A stretch of 64,000 bases of DNA from Anadara kagoshimensis (GCA_021292105.1 CM037869.1:34289835-34353834), one strand, 5' to 3'; positions 34,561 to 46,192 are shown, counted from the stretch's first letter. Notes: generated by a model from the sequence alone, not told the origin. Made by a program: numbers and translations.

Positions 34561-35480
34561 GGATTATGTAATAAATGTCAAGTAATGTAATGCACGTGGA
34601 AGCACGTGGCCTAGTGGTTAAGGCGTTGGACTCATGATTCGAAGGTCGTGGGTTCGATCCCTGGACCGGGCGATGTGTTGTGTCCTTGAGCAAGACACTT
34701 AATTTCACGTTGTTCCAGTTCACTCAGCTGAAAAATAAATGAGTACCAGCAAAATGCTGGGGGTTAACCCTGCGATGGACCGGCGTCCCATTCAGGGGAG
34801 AGTCTTGTACTCTCAGTCGCTTAACGCCACGGAAACCGGGATAAGCTCCGGCCTGATGGGCCTAATGGCTCGGGACAGACTTTAACTTTAATGTAATGCC
34901 CACCTTGTAGTGTAATACTTTTTTGTGTAATGTAATACCACCTTGTTATGTAATAAAAAGCGACGTGTAATGTAATAAAACAAGGTTTCGCGTAATAAAA
35001 TTTCTGTTTAATGTAAAAATGAAATAAAGGCCCGACGATTTTGTTCCAACCACTTGGCCTTGACGTTGACCTTGAATTGATTTTGTCAAGGATAAAAGGT
35101 AGGTGTAGACTAATCTTGACCGCAGTTAAATGGTCATTCTCACTTAATATAATCTGTATTTAAATGACATAGAAGAAAAGGGCTTCAGACATAACAGACT
35201 TCATTTAGCACCAAGAAGAAAGGCATTGCATTATTTCTGACCTTAAGTTACCTTGACGTTAAATATCAAGTAACGTTTCCATCTTAAATTCTTCCAATTC
35301 CATTTTTACATTATACGGGAATTTTCATACATAACGCAAAACCTTGTTTTTTTCACAGTACACTCGTTTTTATTACGTAACAAGGTGTTAGTTATTACAT
35401 TACACGAAAATAATTATTATACTACAAGGTGGATATTACATTATTTGACAGTTATTACATTATAACGTAACACATGCCTT
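34561..35480. repeat. Long inverted repeat built from TAATGTAATA-type subrepeats
   Basis: Left arm 34561-35010 (once the SINE is removed) and right arm about 35335-35480 are diverged reverse complements: GTAATACCACCTTGTTATGT, ACGTGTAATGTAATAAAACA and AAGGTTT each appear inverted on the right. The inner spacer (35011-35334) has no frame. Likely a fold-back element of about 620 bp before the SINE arrived. Confidence 0.7.
34594..34888 (+). mobile_element. SINE S6, complete with target duplication
   Basis: Head: GTGGCCTAGTGGTTAAGGCG (box A) and GTGGGTTCGATCC (box B). Middle: GCGATGGACCGGCGTCCCAT and a conserved domain to CTCCGGCCTGATGGGC. Tail: ACTTTAACTTTA. It is flanked on both sides by the 11-bp duplication TAATGTAATGC (34583-34593 and 34889-34899). 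It resembles V-SINE-type elements known to be widespread in molluscs, but the family name is not certain. Confidence 0.9.
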
Positions 35481-38009
35481 TCAAAGCGCTATCAAAGATA
35501 TGACACATATCCAAACATTTGTAGCAACTGTACTTTACGTCAGAAGTTAGTTTACGTTTGCTTCTTTCTACCACTGATGTTTGACTTGGAAAACATCCCG
35601 GTTAACAGTAAAATCCATTTTATACTGAGTGAATTATAAATGGTGTTTTACACCAATGTAAAAATTTGTTCACTACTATCGAAGATATCATTTCTGAGAT
35701 AATGGTGTAAACTGGAAAGCTCCGAGAAAAACCACCGACTTCCGATAAGTGAACTGGCAAAGTTTTTAACAATAGCATCTGTGAACAAAAGTAGTAGAAA
35801 ATGTTGTGGTCCTTCAGCTCCCGCTGTAATTCGGTCATCGAGGCTGCAAACTAATCCAAAGGCAAGAAAAATCGTATACAATTTTGAAAACGCCAACACG
35901 GTATCATGAGTAGAACCACTTCCCGAAGGACCTTAGACTACATTGTTTTTCTTGTTTCTCCAACCGTCCAACTTCCGGATCAGACGAGAGCATGAAGTCT
36001 ACTACCGACACTAAGCATTGAATTGAGAAATCCATCTTCGGCAAACTTGGCGTTCTGATAAACTGTCTCGTACTAAGATCTACCTATGCTGGATTTAAAC
36101 CAATGCAATGAAAGGCGCTGTTATCAGTAAGTCTGCGCTTTAAAACATACCGCAACAAAAACAGAAAATTTGAATAAGTAGTTCGCTCACACAAACTACA
36201 TGTATAATAGCACCAATTGACACTGTAAATTTGGAAATCATTTAATTTTTGCGATTTGCAACATTTTCGAGTCTTTTGTGTTATTTTATTTAACGTCTTC
36301 AGATGATAATCAATGCAAAAGAGAGTTGTTACTCTCGCAAATTCGAAAGCGAAAAATTTTCGATTTACAAAGTATACATCAGAAAAAGACGAATGACATG
36401 TAAGCATAAATTTTGTACTTACTGTTCAAGTCATTCTGTTTGTGACAGTAAAAACGCTTTATTTCCATAGAAAATCAAATAGAATTGAATAATGTTTGAT
36501 GTTGTTCATTTACTTGTGCCTAGTAATAACTGAAAATATGTATGCGTATCCGCGATTTACATGGCGAAAATGGCAATTTATACAAGAAAGTGATGTCCTT
36601 GGTGATGTTTAACGTCAAATGCGCATTAGAATCCGCCATTTGCCTGGTTATACATGTTAGATCACAACGCCAACGTTTTACTCTGTGCAAAAATATCCCA
36701 AGCTAATTATAGATTTTCGGCTATGACTAGGTACAGGTGAGTGAAAAAATATTAATCTTTATTAAAATCTATATGGGGTTTTATGGAAATAAAGACTAAT
36801 TCACTGTCACAACAGAATGATTTTAACAGTTTGACAGAACTTATGTCAAAAAAGTACACAGACGTCAGTTTTATCCAAGTAAACAAGAAATAAAAAAATC
36901 GCCACAGAAAAATAAAATTTTAAAAAATTAGGAAAATAAAAGTTTTTATTTTCTTTTTAAAGAATGACTTTTATTTCCGTCACGTTCAGAAGATAATGAA
37001 ATATCAACTAAATGTAACAGTAAAAGCCAATGTATATTGAAGTATCAAATCGTGTTTTATTTCTAATGAAATGTACATCATGGAGTAGCCAGAGGTTAAT
37101 AGCGCCCCCTTGTGTTTGTCAAGTATCCTCTTTACAAACGTTACTTTGAAATTGAGCACGCTTTGGTATCGTTATAGACGTGTAAAAGTCTAATGAAACA
37201 TTACAATACATGTCATTTTACTATTCATTAAGAATGTACAGCTCTTTCAAATCCTTTTCAGTTTCATGAAGGTTGTAATTGACATCTCTACTATACTTCT
37301 TTAAATGATTATTACACTCTTTCAGCTCGCGTGACAAAGTTCACGATGGGTACTATAGAAACATTCAATTATCTTTCTTCTTCTTTCACATCTCAGAATG
37401 AAGACTTCATCGGAAATTCCTACGTTTCTAATGACTCTTTAGAAATAGTCTTAAGTGACTGAATGGCAACTCCAATGTTTCATTTATTTCAATTCAATTT
37501 TTCTCATTACGATGGAACCGGCTTGGTTTATCATTTCTCGAGAAAAACACTGATTATTGTAAATATAATTTAGAAAAGGGAATAGGGAGTATTTTCTTCC
37601 ATTTTCGTCTATTTTTCTCCACAATAAAAAGAGAGACTAGCGTTTCATTTCAGATTTAATTCGTATTTGCAAGTGAATTAAACAGTAACCGCGTAAGAGA
37701 CGGAATTTGTCGGTAGTAAATCGACTTTTCTTTCTCTGTAAAAATATCTATAGAAGCAAAATTGATGAAGGGAAATTCGCCAATTTGTTGCTAATAAATT
37801 ATACCATCTCCGTGGTGATTTAATCACGAGGTATTTACAGCCGTATAAACGCCGGGAAATTACCGGTAATGATGTGTAAAACACATTTTTAACCTCTGTT
37901 TGCGAGGCTGCTAATCACAGTGTACCTTTAAAAGGATTACCAACTAAATAACGACTTCTATTGTAGTGTTTCTTTGAGGAATATCAGAGACGAATAAATG
38001 GTTTTGTTA
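35481..38009. other. Unassigned stretch, no supported gene
   Basis: The longest open run on the minus strand spans about 35649-35930 (94 codons, opening GPSGSGSTHDT, containing RITAGAEGPQHFLLLLFTDA). It has no ATG near its start, no convincing splice acceptor and no domain I recognise; frames of this length are expected by chance in 64 kb. A 107-codon minus frame (36084-36407) is equally unsupported. No repeats shared with other regions were seen. Confidence 0.45.
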
Positions 38010-38019
38010 TGATATATAC

Positions 38020-38770
38020 ATAGAAAAAGAAAATAATTCCACACCGGCTTTTATAGAGATGTCATATACCATTTTTTGAATTTAATCATAAAATACATTC
38101 AAAAAATGTCATATACCATTTTTTGAATGTATTTTATGATTAAATTAAAAAAATGTATATGACAGAGACATATCAAACATTTTCTAAGAAACTATACTTT
38201 GTTGTTCTTATTTAAAAAATATTATTATCAACATTAATTCCAAGGTACGCGATTTAACCGTTCATATAAAAACACATGCGAACAATAACCAAATAATAAT
38301 AAAGAAAATTCTACCGGCCTTTATATAGCTGTATCATATTTATGAAAATATACTTTGTTTTCTTATTCAAAGAATATTTTTCTCTGCATTAACATCATCA
38401 TATACGTATTAACTGTAGAAATAAAAACACAAGCAAGCATACCATGTCCAAATCATAATTTCAAAAGAAAAATTATCCTTTATATAGCTTTATCAAACAT
38501 TTTCTATGAAACTATACTTTGTTGTTCTTTATTTTTATCCACATTAACACTAAGATACACGATTTAACCGGTAAAATCAAATCAAAATACAAACATACAA
38601 TGTCCAAATTATATTTCCAAAAGAAAATAATTCCACCGGCCTTTATATAGCTATATCAAATATTCTATATGAAACTATACTTTGTTGTTCTTATTCAAAG
38701 AATATTGTTATCCGCATTAACACCAAGATACACGATTTAAGCGTTCAAATAAAAACACAAGTATTCTATG
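38020..38770. repeat. Tandem array, four units of about 165 bp
   Basis: Each unit has TTCCACCGGCCTTTATATAG, ATCAAACATTTTCTATGAAA, CTATACTTTGTTGTTCTTAT, CATTAACACCAAGATACACG, ATTTAACCG and ATGTCCAAATCATAATT in order. The first unit is interrupted by the family I palindrome. The plus frame 38355-38567 reads through repeat units. Confidence 0.8.
38059..38168. mobile_element. Family I palindrome inside the 165-bp array
   Basis: TGTCATATACCATTTTTTGA at the left returns inverted at the right (TTAAAAAAATGTATATGACA); TTTAATCATAAAATACATTC also has its inverted partner. GAGA lies on both sides (TATAGAGA / GAGACATATC), a possible 4-bp target duplication; removing the insert restores the unit text. Confidence 0.75.
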
Positions 38771-38774
38771 TCCA

Positions 38775-38905
38775 AATCATAATTCCAATAGTGTCGTTAA
38801 AACTATAAAAACTGGTAAATCAATTCTAAGTTCCATTAGAAAATTGATCATGAGACCCGGTGCTCCGGAAGGGTAAAATACTTTTGTCTAGCTAGCTAAA
38901 GCCAC
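38775..38905 (-). mobile_element. Family C fragment
   Basis: GAGACCCGGTGCTCCGGAAG, GGTAAAATACTTTTGTCTAG and CTAGCTAAAGCCACCATGTG; the 3' half is eroded. Confidence 0.7.
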
Positions 38906-39155
38906 CATGTGTAAAATCAGCAAAAGTGTCTAACAGTAATGATAACGATTCACCAGCTGACGTCCTTGAAAAATTTAGTATTTCCATTGAATAAAAATAT
39001 ATTTGTGTTGTCCTTTTCGTAGACTGCGTTATACTTTAAATTGAATTATTTTTATCTAGGTAACAACATATATTTTGATATATACACAAAAAACCTCTGA
39101 CAGTAATCATCAACTAAAGTAAGAACAATGAAAAAAAGGAATGAACACATGACGG

Positions 39156-39580
39156 GTGAGTGTCACTAGACAGGAGGATCTTGCACCTTTTTGGAACACC
39201 TAATCTCATTTCTCTACGGAAGTTAACATGTTCAACTTGATTTACCAGTTAAAACTATGATTTTGAAATTTTGAATTGAACCTGGTGTATATGGCGGATG
39301 CGTTTGCTAGACAGGAGGGTTTGACCTTTCTGGAGCACCTAGTCTCATTTCTCTGCGGAAGTTAACGTGTGTAACTTGAAGTACCAGTGTTCAGCGTTTT
39401 AACTATGTTTTTTGAATTTTGAATTGAACATGAAACACATGACGGGTGAGTCTCAGGAGGATCTTACATTTCTAAAGCACCTGGCCTCATTTCTCTGGTG
39501 GAATAAGTTGTTTAACCACGTTTAACTATGCTTTTGAAATTTTGAATTGAACATGTGCCAGTATGTTTGTTTTTGATTGA
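39156..39580 (+). repeat. Family C cores in tandem, three units of about 140 bp
   Basis: Cores start at about 39170 (AGACAGGAGGATCTTGCACC), 39311 (AGACAGGAGGGTTTGACC) and 39451 (CAGGAGGATCTTACATTTCT), each followed by CTCATTTCTCTG and an ACTATG...TTTTGAATTGAAC block. The last unit ends GTATGTTTGTTTTTGATTGA, the normal family C end. Confidence 0.8.
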
Positions 39581-39614
39581 ACAATTGTACAAGGGTACAA
39601 TAAAATTGTAATCT

Positions 39615-39765
39615 TGTAAGTCAAAAACAAATATACTTATCCATGTTCACAATCCAGAGGCAAATTAAAACTTTGAAACTGACAAGTTTGGTTAAACACT
39701 TGAACTTCCACCAAAAAAGTGAGACCGGATGTCCAGAAGGGTAGCTAGTAAGTATTTTACTCCTG
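39615..39765 (-). mobile_element. Family C copy
   Basis: CAAAAACAAATATACTTATC, AACACTTGAACTTCCACC, GACCGGATGTCCAGAAGGGT. It is inverted relative to the tandem C array just upstream, with a spacer of only about 35 bp. Confidence 0.8.
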
Positions 39766-39969
39766 TATTTAAAGAAAAAACCCAAAGAAATCAAGATTGC
39801 ATTAAATTGAGACATTTGTGTAACTTTGTGGCAAAAACATAGCAATATCCAATGTAGTCAAGATAACAATCAAACGGACATGACTTGACAATGTTCAATG
39901 CAACTTTGAACACGACACAATTTTAATGACTTGGTTACATTCCATGCAATCATCAAACACAGACATACA

Positions 39970-40225
39970 AACCCATGTCCGTGGCACAATACAGACACAA
40001 ATTAGAATTTTTGAAACTGGCAAACATGTGGACTTCCAACATGGAAGTGAGACCGGGTGCTCCGGAAGGGTAAGCACCCTTGTTTAGCTAGCTACACCCG
40101 TCACGAGTGTAATCAAAATTGAATGAAAGGAACATGGAACTATTTATGGGACACACGGAGGCATATAATACTTATAAACAATACTGTGATGACGACCATA
40201 AACCCCTTTGAGGGCCTTGATGAGC
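39970..40225 (-). mobile_element. Family C, near full length
   Basis: CCATGTCCGTGGCACAATAC at the 3' side, GTGCTCCGGAAGGGTAAGCA core, TAGCTAGCTACACCCG, and the 5' end CTGTGATGACGACCATAAAC and TTTGAGGGCCTTGATGAGCC. Confidence 0.85.
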
Positions 40226-41870
40226 CTAGAACATGAAACAACTAACGATATAGACACGATGCACACATATTTATACAGTGGTTATAAATTTTGTTGAACG
40301 ATTCTAATGACAAAAACTACTTGTGCTATGTAAGTACTTCTATAATTTTACAAACTTTCAATGGGTTGATAAAAACTCTAAGGAACAACTTCTAGTGCAG
40401 TTGTTCAATAATTCTCTTTGAGAACAACCTTAAAGAGCAGTGATTTAAAGTTCATTTGAGGCAATTTCTATTGAAGTTGTTCAATGCTTCGCAATTTTAT
40501 GAGAATTGCCACTTCCAAAATCTTGTTTATACTCCGTAAAACACAACCATTTGAAAGTTATTTCTAAAATAACCTATGGTTTAGGTCTACAACATTTTTT
40601 ATAGATTTTTCGGCAGTAAAATGTTCATGTTTTAACAATGGACCAACTCTTGATGTCTGAGGTCAAATCCTACAGTCATATTAGTAACATATTCTGCTCA
40701 CTGTGATACACTTGTCCATTACACCGATGTCTGACTAATTCATTAAGACAAAATCTATTTATACTTCCTAGAAATCATGAATTACTTGATTCGGGCCATA
40801 ATGCCTGTCAAAGGTTTTCCCCTTGGCGAACACATTGCGATAGTTTCCTGCACAATATATTTTCAATATCCATTTCAGTTCACATCATTTTCACATGCAT
40901 GCCTCATTGTGTTCGACGTCAGGATCTTTCACTCTTCTTTTGATGGACCACTTTTGACTTCTTCGTTTTCCCATAAAAGAAATCAAAAGAGAATGAACGT
41001 GTATTGAAAATGTAACTCTTGCAGAAAATTCATGAACGGCATTGATGTATATATGTGTTGTCACCATTGACCCGAGATAAATAAAAAGCCGTCCATTCAA
41101 CTAAATGAGAAGAAAGGGAAAGAACACGCCTCTAGAGAATTTGTTTTTGATTTAAAACATCAGAAATGACTAGAGATTCAATCAATTCAAAATTGGGTGT
41201 AATGGGGGATAAGAAAGATCACATGATAGGTAGAAAGAAACCATTCTTCTTAAGAAGTCAAGAGATTTACTAGTGAGAATTGAATTTGAATATATTTAGA
41301 AATAACACAATACACTATTACATGATACATATGAATTCCATTTTAGTTATTAATGCAATATTGAAATTACGTCTTGTAAAACCTTTCTACAGACGAACTT
41401 TCTTTTGATACCGAGTGAAAAGAATCATTATATTTGCGATAGATTTAGTTAATAAATGTAATATGAAGCGTAAGATAACAAGGAATGAAACTAAAGGAAT
41501 AAAGTTCTGACAAGAAATGCTTTTTAGAATTCTCCCCACGATGAATAGAATCTGAAGTGAAGTCAGTGTGAATAGCTACATGTATTATAATTAATTGATA
41601 AAAAAGAACAATGGTTATAGTTGACATCAGAAGAAAAATAGAACAAAAGTTTATTATGATATAACATTAAAAGATTTTACTTTTATGGTTTGTGTCATTA
41701 TTCAAAGAGATTTAGTGAAAGTTGGAATACAAAAGATCGACCCTTTTTTTTAAAAAAATCAAACGATAAAAGGTATGTTTTGCCTGCACTAATACCCTTT
41801 GGGTTATCACCGCAATTTCTACGAAATAATTAAATATTAAAACATTGATTTGTAGACGAAAGTTTATAAG
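40226..41870. other. Unassigned AT-rich stretch
   Basis: Overlapping 69-76 codon frames at 40777-41100 on both strands have no recognisable domain. Nothing else recognised. Confidence 0.45.
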
Positions 41871-42351
41871 GATAAAATACCATTGGACTGATAAAACCGA
41901 CCCGGGTTGACGAGGATTAAGACATCCCGGTTTGACATAGTCAACAGGGGTTGATAAGGGCCAAATACTTTCGAGCTGATGTTATTTATTTGGGGAAATC
42001 AGAACAAGAGACCCTCGGGCCGATATGGACAACTCGAATTGAAAGGGAAGAAATACTATCTGACTGATATAGGTAAAGATCAAGGACCCTCGGTCTGAGA
42101 TTGGCAACTTTCAAGCTGATGTAATCCATTTTAGGAAATCGGTCCAGAGACCCTCGGGACGAAATAAATTACTCGGATTGATAGGGAAGAAATACCATAT
42201 AGGACTGATATCGGTAAGGATCAAAGGACCCTTGGTATGATATAGCCAACAAGTATATGTACTGGTTAGAACAAAATACTTCACAACTGGTGTAGTCCAC
42301 TGGCGATAATCAGGACTAAAGGCCCTCGGGCCGATATAGATTTCCGGGATT

Positions 42352-42594
42352 TACTGAAAATTTTATCTAAATATGCTGCAAGTTAAAATTTGAAATTCCT
42401 CAAAAACTAATGTATACTTCCTCATGCAAAGTATTTCCTTAGCTAATTTTGGTAAAATATATTTTTGTCCCTTGGAAATCTTTTCAACATCTAAAAACTG
42501 GTTTCACAATTTTGGTCGAAGCACTACTGATGAGGAATTGTATTTCGAAACGACCGTCTAGTGCTGTAGAATTAACACTGGTATAATATGGAAT
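42352..42594 (+). mobile_element. Family D hammerhead element (D4), clean insertion
   Basis: Runs from ACTGAAAATTTTATCTAAAT through TGCTGCAAGTTAAAATTTGA, AAGTATTTCCTTAGCTAATT and the hammerhead (42520-42565) to AACACTGGTATAATATGG. Host array text on both sides joins when this stretch is removed, so the copy length is about 243 bp. A GATT-like word lies on both sides, so any target duplication is short. Confidence 0.8.
42520..42565 (+). ncRNA. Type I hammerhead ribozyme in D4, core intact
   Basis: AGCACTA (42520-42526), CTGATGA (42527-42533), stem II GGAAT-TGT-ATTTC (one G-U pair), GAAA, CGACCGTC, TAGTGCT (42559-42565). Compared with the copy at 23.3 kb it differs only in stem II and in the stem III loop, leaving every core residue unchanged. 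Confidence 0.9.
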
Positions 42595-43117
42595 CGATTG
42601 GGAAGAAATACCATCGGACTGATATTGATAAGGATCAAGAATCCTCGGCCTGACATAGTCAACAAGGATTGATAAAAATCAAATGCGCTAGAACTGATGT
42701 AGTCCACTGGGGACCAAAGACCATCGAGATGATATAGACCACTCGAGTTGACAGGGACCAGACTATCAAGCTGATATAGTACGCTCGGTTTAATAGGGAC
42801 CCTGGACTGTCAAGCAGAAGTGAAAGAATTGGGTTGATGTTGTAATGTTGGTATAGCCGTGTGATATTTTTTATTCATCATTAAAATGACCAGAACCAAA
42901 AGAAAAGCACTCTGGCTGATTTAGAATTCTTGAGTAAATAAGGACCCAAGACACTCGATTTCATAAGGACCCCGGGCCGTCGAGCTGAAGTCGAAGACTT
43001 GGGTTGGTGTTTTGATGCTGGTTAAGCCCTGTTATATTCGGAAAGATATGAACGATTTGTGTTGGTAGAAATGTGAAGAGGATTTAGAAATGTAAATAGT
43101 TGTACAAATCAAAATTG

Positions 43118-43380
43118 TAAATCAGAAACAAACATACTAATCCATGCACGAATCACAATCCAGAAGCAAAGAAAAAACTTTGAAAATGACAAGTTAGGTT
43201 AGACACGTGAAAGTGATGCCAGGTGCTCCGGAAGGTAAGCACCTCAAAATTGAGTGAAAGAAACACGGAATTGTGGGACGTCAAATATACCCAGAGCAAT
43301 CCTGGACACATAAACATCAAACTTATTAACAAAACTGTGATGACGGCCATAAAACCTTTTGAGGGCCCTGATAAGACATC
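43118..43380 (-). mobile_element. Family C, near full length
   Basis: AGAAACAAACATACTAATCC at the 3' side, GTGCTCCGGAAGGTAAGCAC core, GGGACGTCAAATATACCCAG, and the 5' end AACTGTGATGACGGCCATAA, TTTGAGGGCCCTGATAAG. Internal deletion around the TAGCTAGC block. Confidence 0.85.
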
Positions 43381-44440
43381 TAGATTTTTTTATTTTTACA
43401 GATCAGATACGAATATAATTATTTAGATACATACATGTAGACACATGTATAGACCATGTATATAAATACATGCAATTTGCACATGTAAAAGAGTGATTAA
43501 TACATAAATAGAAAAATGGGCTCGACCCATCAATCAGATGAGTCTTAAGTCGCTTAGATACAAATGAAACTTATATAACTTGTAATTTATGTTTGTTTGC
43601 TTTTCACGCGTTACATAATAATCTAATTGTTTGAAGAGTAGAATGAACTTGAAATAAAGAAAAGAAATTGGTCTTGTATTTTTGGGCGTCATTTTTCTTA
43701 TTTTCAATAAAATTCCTAATATTTTGAATTTAATACTCTTTTGTAGAATTTAATCATTTCGTAAAAATAAATATTTGTGAATATTTATACTTTTTGAATA
43801 AAACAAAATTACTTCAAAATTATTTAAAGTTAATTATTATTCTTGGTAAAATATCGAACATTTTGAAATTGTTATAACAAATTTATTACTCTATCAAAAA
43901 CATTTATTCACAGCGATACAATACCGGCTAGCCATTTGAAATAAAATAATGACATTTTATAAAAGCAATTTTGTTTGAAAACAATTTTTTATCAATAAAA
44001 CCATTGTTTACTATTGAAAATAAATAACTCCACCAGGATTTAAAAATATTGTTTATAAGATAGACTATATAAGTTTGTGAATTCATTTTTAAATATACTG
44101 TGCCAAGGTTTTAATTTATCTAATAGCTCATAAAACATATATTTAGTCAAAAATAAAATATGGGTGCAATATTAAAGTTTTGTTGTCAGACAATGGGAAA
44201 ACAAAATGGAAAGAAGTTTTTGAACACCATTTATAATTAAGAAAGACCAAGACTATTTTCGAATTACAAAACAGCATTTATACATAGAAACAGGAAATAC
44301 ATGTAGTTAAAAATATATACGTATCTATACATGTATTTTACTCATTCCATACATTGTTCTCATTACAGACATTTGATAAAGCGACGCAAGCTACTAACAA
44401 ATGATTGTTGATGCAAAGATGTTGTAAACCTAGATTTATC
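43381..44440. other. Unassigned very AT-rich stretch
   Basis: Nothing recognised. Confidence 0.5.
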
Positions 44441-44444
44441 AAGA

Positions 44445-44830
44445 TCCTCAAAAATCAAAAACAAACATACTAATCCATGTCCGAATAACAATCCAGAAGC
44501 AAAGTAAAAACTTTAGAACTGACAAGTCAGGTTAGACACGTGAACAGGGAAAAATTTTATGGCTATCTTCATAGTAATAGTCAAAATTATCCTAAATATA
44601 TTTGACGTCCCATAGTTCCATGTTCTTTTCATTCAAAATTTTGATTACACAGGTGGCAAGTGTAGCTACCTAAAGATGAGGTACTTAATCTTCCAGATAG
44701 AGCCGGTCTCACTTCTCTGGTGGAAGTTCACGTGTTTGACCAATTTGCCAGCTTCAAAGTTTTTACTTTGCTTTATGATTATGGTTTGAACATGGATTCG
44801 TATGTTTGTTTTTGATTGTATATGTTAAGG
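44445..44830. mobile_element. Two family C copies in inverted arrangement
   Basis: 44452-44545 is a minus-strand 3' half (AAAAACAAACATACTAATCC, GGTTAGACACGTGAAC); 44546-44830 is a plus-strand copy (TTTTATGGCTATCTTCATAG, TTTGACGTCCCATAGTTCC, AGGTACTTAATCTTCCAGAT, GTTCACGTGTTTGACC, GTATGTTTGTTTTTGATTG). The two meet with no spacer, forming a fold-back. Confidence 0.8.
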
Positions 44831-44856
44831 TACCAGAGAGTTAATATATATGTACA

Positions 44857-45112
44857 GGCCCCGGTTTCACAACCATTCCTTAGCTATGATTTTCCTTAAC
44901 TTAAATCTTGCAAAATTTCAAATCGTTATACTAAGTAATATGTTAACTTTCAAGATATTCAAGAATTTAAGGTGTCATTTTAAGTAAACTATTTGTATTT
45001 AATTTTGACAAAAATATTCACCAGTAGTTAAAAAAAAAGATTACAAAAATTAGCTAATTTCAAATAAAGGGAAGTCTGTGTGGAAGATTGTGAAACCGGG
45101 GCATGTTATACC
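44857..45112. mobile_element. Family E element, complete
   Basis: GGCCCCGGTTTCACAACCAT at the left, GATTGTGAAACCGGGGC at the right; interior GATATTCAAGAATTTAAGGT and GACAAAAATATTCACCAGTA match the copy at 30318-30576. Confidence 0.85.
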
Positions 45113-45242
45113 GTTTGTTCAAATGTAAACTGTATTTGTGGTTGAACCTTCGTTATTCCATGATTTGATTGGTTTATATAACTAAAAAAAACAATTTGTA
45201 ATAATATCTATATGGCAGGTTAAAAGACAAGTAACTCAATGT

Positions 45243-45345
45243 TTATCTTGGATTTATCTTATCTGCCGTGGAAGATTAAAAAGTTCATTTTGCTTTTACG
45301 ATTTCGATTCATTTGAACATGGATCGGTATGGTTTTTTTTCTAGG
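45243..45345 (+). mobile_element. Family C 3' fragment
   Basis: CCGTGGAAGATTAAAAAGTT, CATTTTGCTTTTACGATT, CATGGATCGGTATGG; diverged. Confidence 0.6.
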
Positions 45346-45394
45346 ATTGAGAGTTGAATAACGGTTATTAACGTACCAGTCAAAAATATTTCAC

Positions 45395-45688
45395 TTTTAT
45401 CGAGACGTCGCCAGCTTTAGGAGAAGGTGCAGAAATTATTCCTGTGCGTTGCGCTGATGACATTATACAGTAACGTTCTTTATCGTGTCAAGCCCACCGT
45501 GACACGGGCCCTCGTTTATTTTAAGTTCCCATCGGAAAGAGCAGTAACTTTCATTTTGCAATGCCAAGTGCTTATCGAATAAACAGTCACTACCACTTTC
45601 AAGTCTTGAATCAGACCCGGTCGGGGCTTGAACCCATGATCTCCTACTTACGAAGCGAGCACTCTACCAACTAGGCTACTGCAGTGGG
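45395..45688 (-). mobile_element. SINE S1, complete
   Basis: Minus strand head CCACTGCAGTAGCCTAGTTG (box A) and ATGGGTTCAAGCCCC (box B); body AAGTGGTAGTGACTG, AAGCACTTGGCATTGC, GGCCCGTGTCACGGTGGGCT, ACGATAAAGAACG; tail ending CTTTAGGAG...TTTTTGACTGGTACG. The most complete S1 copy in the window, close to 290 bp. Confidence 0.85.
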
Positions 45689-45964
45689 CTTTTTTATTCT
45701 AGAGATCTACCAACTTAGTGCAGTCTCACAAAATTTGAAGAAAGTATAAAAATGATAACCGAACTGGTCAATGATTTGATTTTAGCATTGACAAAAACAA
45801 TCATTTCTGTAGTTCATATAATGATTTTGGGTGTGCTTACCTTTGTAATATATAATATAGAAATGCCATGGCGATTGGGAGAAGGGATTTCTTAGGATGT
45901 CTATGTAGTCCAGTAGTTGCCAATGCGTATGAAATGTGTCTCAACAACTCGTTTTTGGACAATA

Positions 45965-46192
45965 ATTGTGTATTATTGTCAAAAATATAGTATAGTTTAA
46001 ATTTGCTGCAAGTTAAAATTCAAAATTCTCAAAAACTAAAACTCCATCATGCAAAGTATTTCCTAGCTAAATTTGGTAAAAATATTTTTTTGTCCTTTTG
46101 ATAATCTTTTCAACATCTTGAAAACAATTTTGGTTTCACGACCATGTAGTGCTGTAACATTAAAATTTGTGTAATATGTAATTCATCAATTT
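45965..46192 (+). mobile_element. Family D copy with eroded ribozyme (D5)
   Basis: TTGTCAAAAATATAGTATAG, TTTGCTGCAAGTTAAAATTC, AAGTATTTCCTAGCTAAATT, then TAGTGCTGTAACATTAAAAT and a GTGTAATATGTAATTC end. The hammerhead core blocks are missing, so only the flanks show the relationship. Confidence 0.75.

Larger units (their letters stand above)
41877..43030. repeat. Minisatellite array, units of about 140-180 bp
   Basis: Recurrent text: CCATCGGACTGATATNGGTA, AGGATCAAGGACCCTCGG, CTGACATAGTCAACAAGG, GAGCTGATGTAGTCCACTGG, ACCCTCGGGCCGATATAGAC, TTGATAGGGAAGAAATA. Units start at about 41877, 42055, 42193 and 42605, then decay to shorter variants by 43030. A family D element interrupts the third unit. 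Confidence 0.8.

Noticed and set aside
34594-34680. Possible tRNA gene
   Set aside because: Box A and box B are good, but acceptor-stem pairing fails and the sequence continues into a SINE body with target duplications.
35649-35930. Minus-strand open run of about 94 codons with a somewhat protein-like composition
   Set aside because: There is no nearby ATG, no good splice acceptor and no recognised domain, and several frames of this length are expected by chance in 64 kb of six-frame sequence.
36084-36407. 107-codon minus-strand frame
   Set aside because: No domain, no splice context, and a length compatible with chance.
45440-45480. CTGATGAC motif as a hammerhead core
   Set aside because: It lies in SINE S1, with no GAAA block and no pairing stems.
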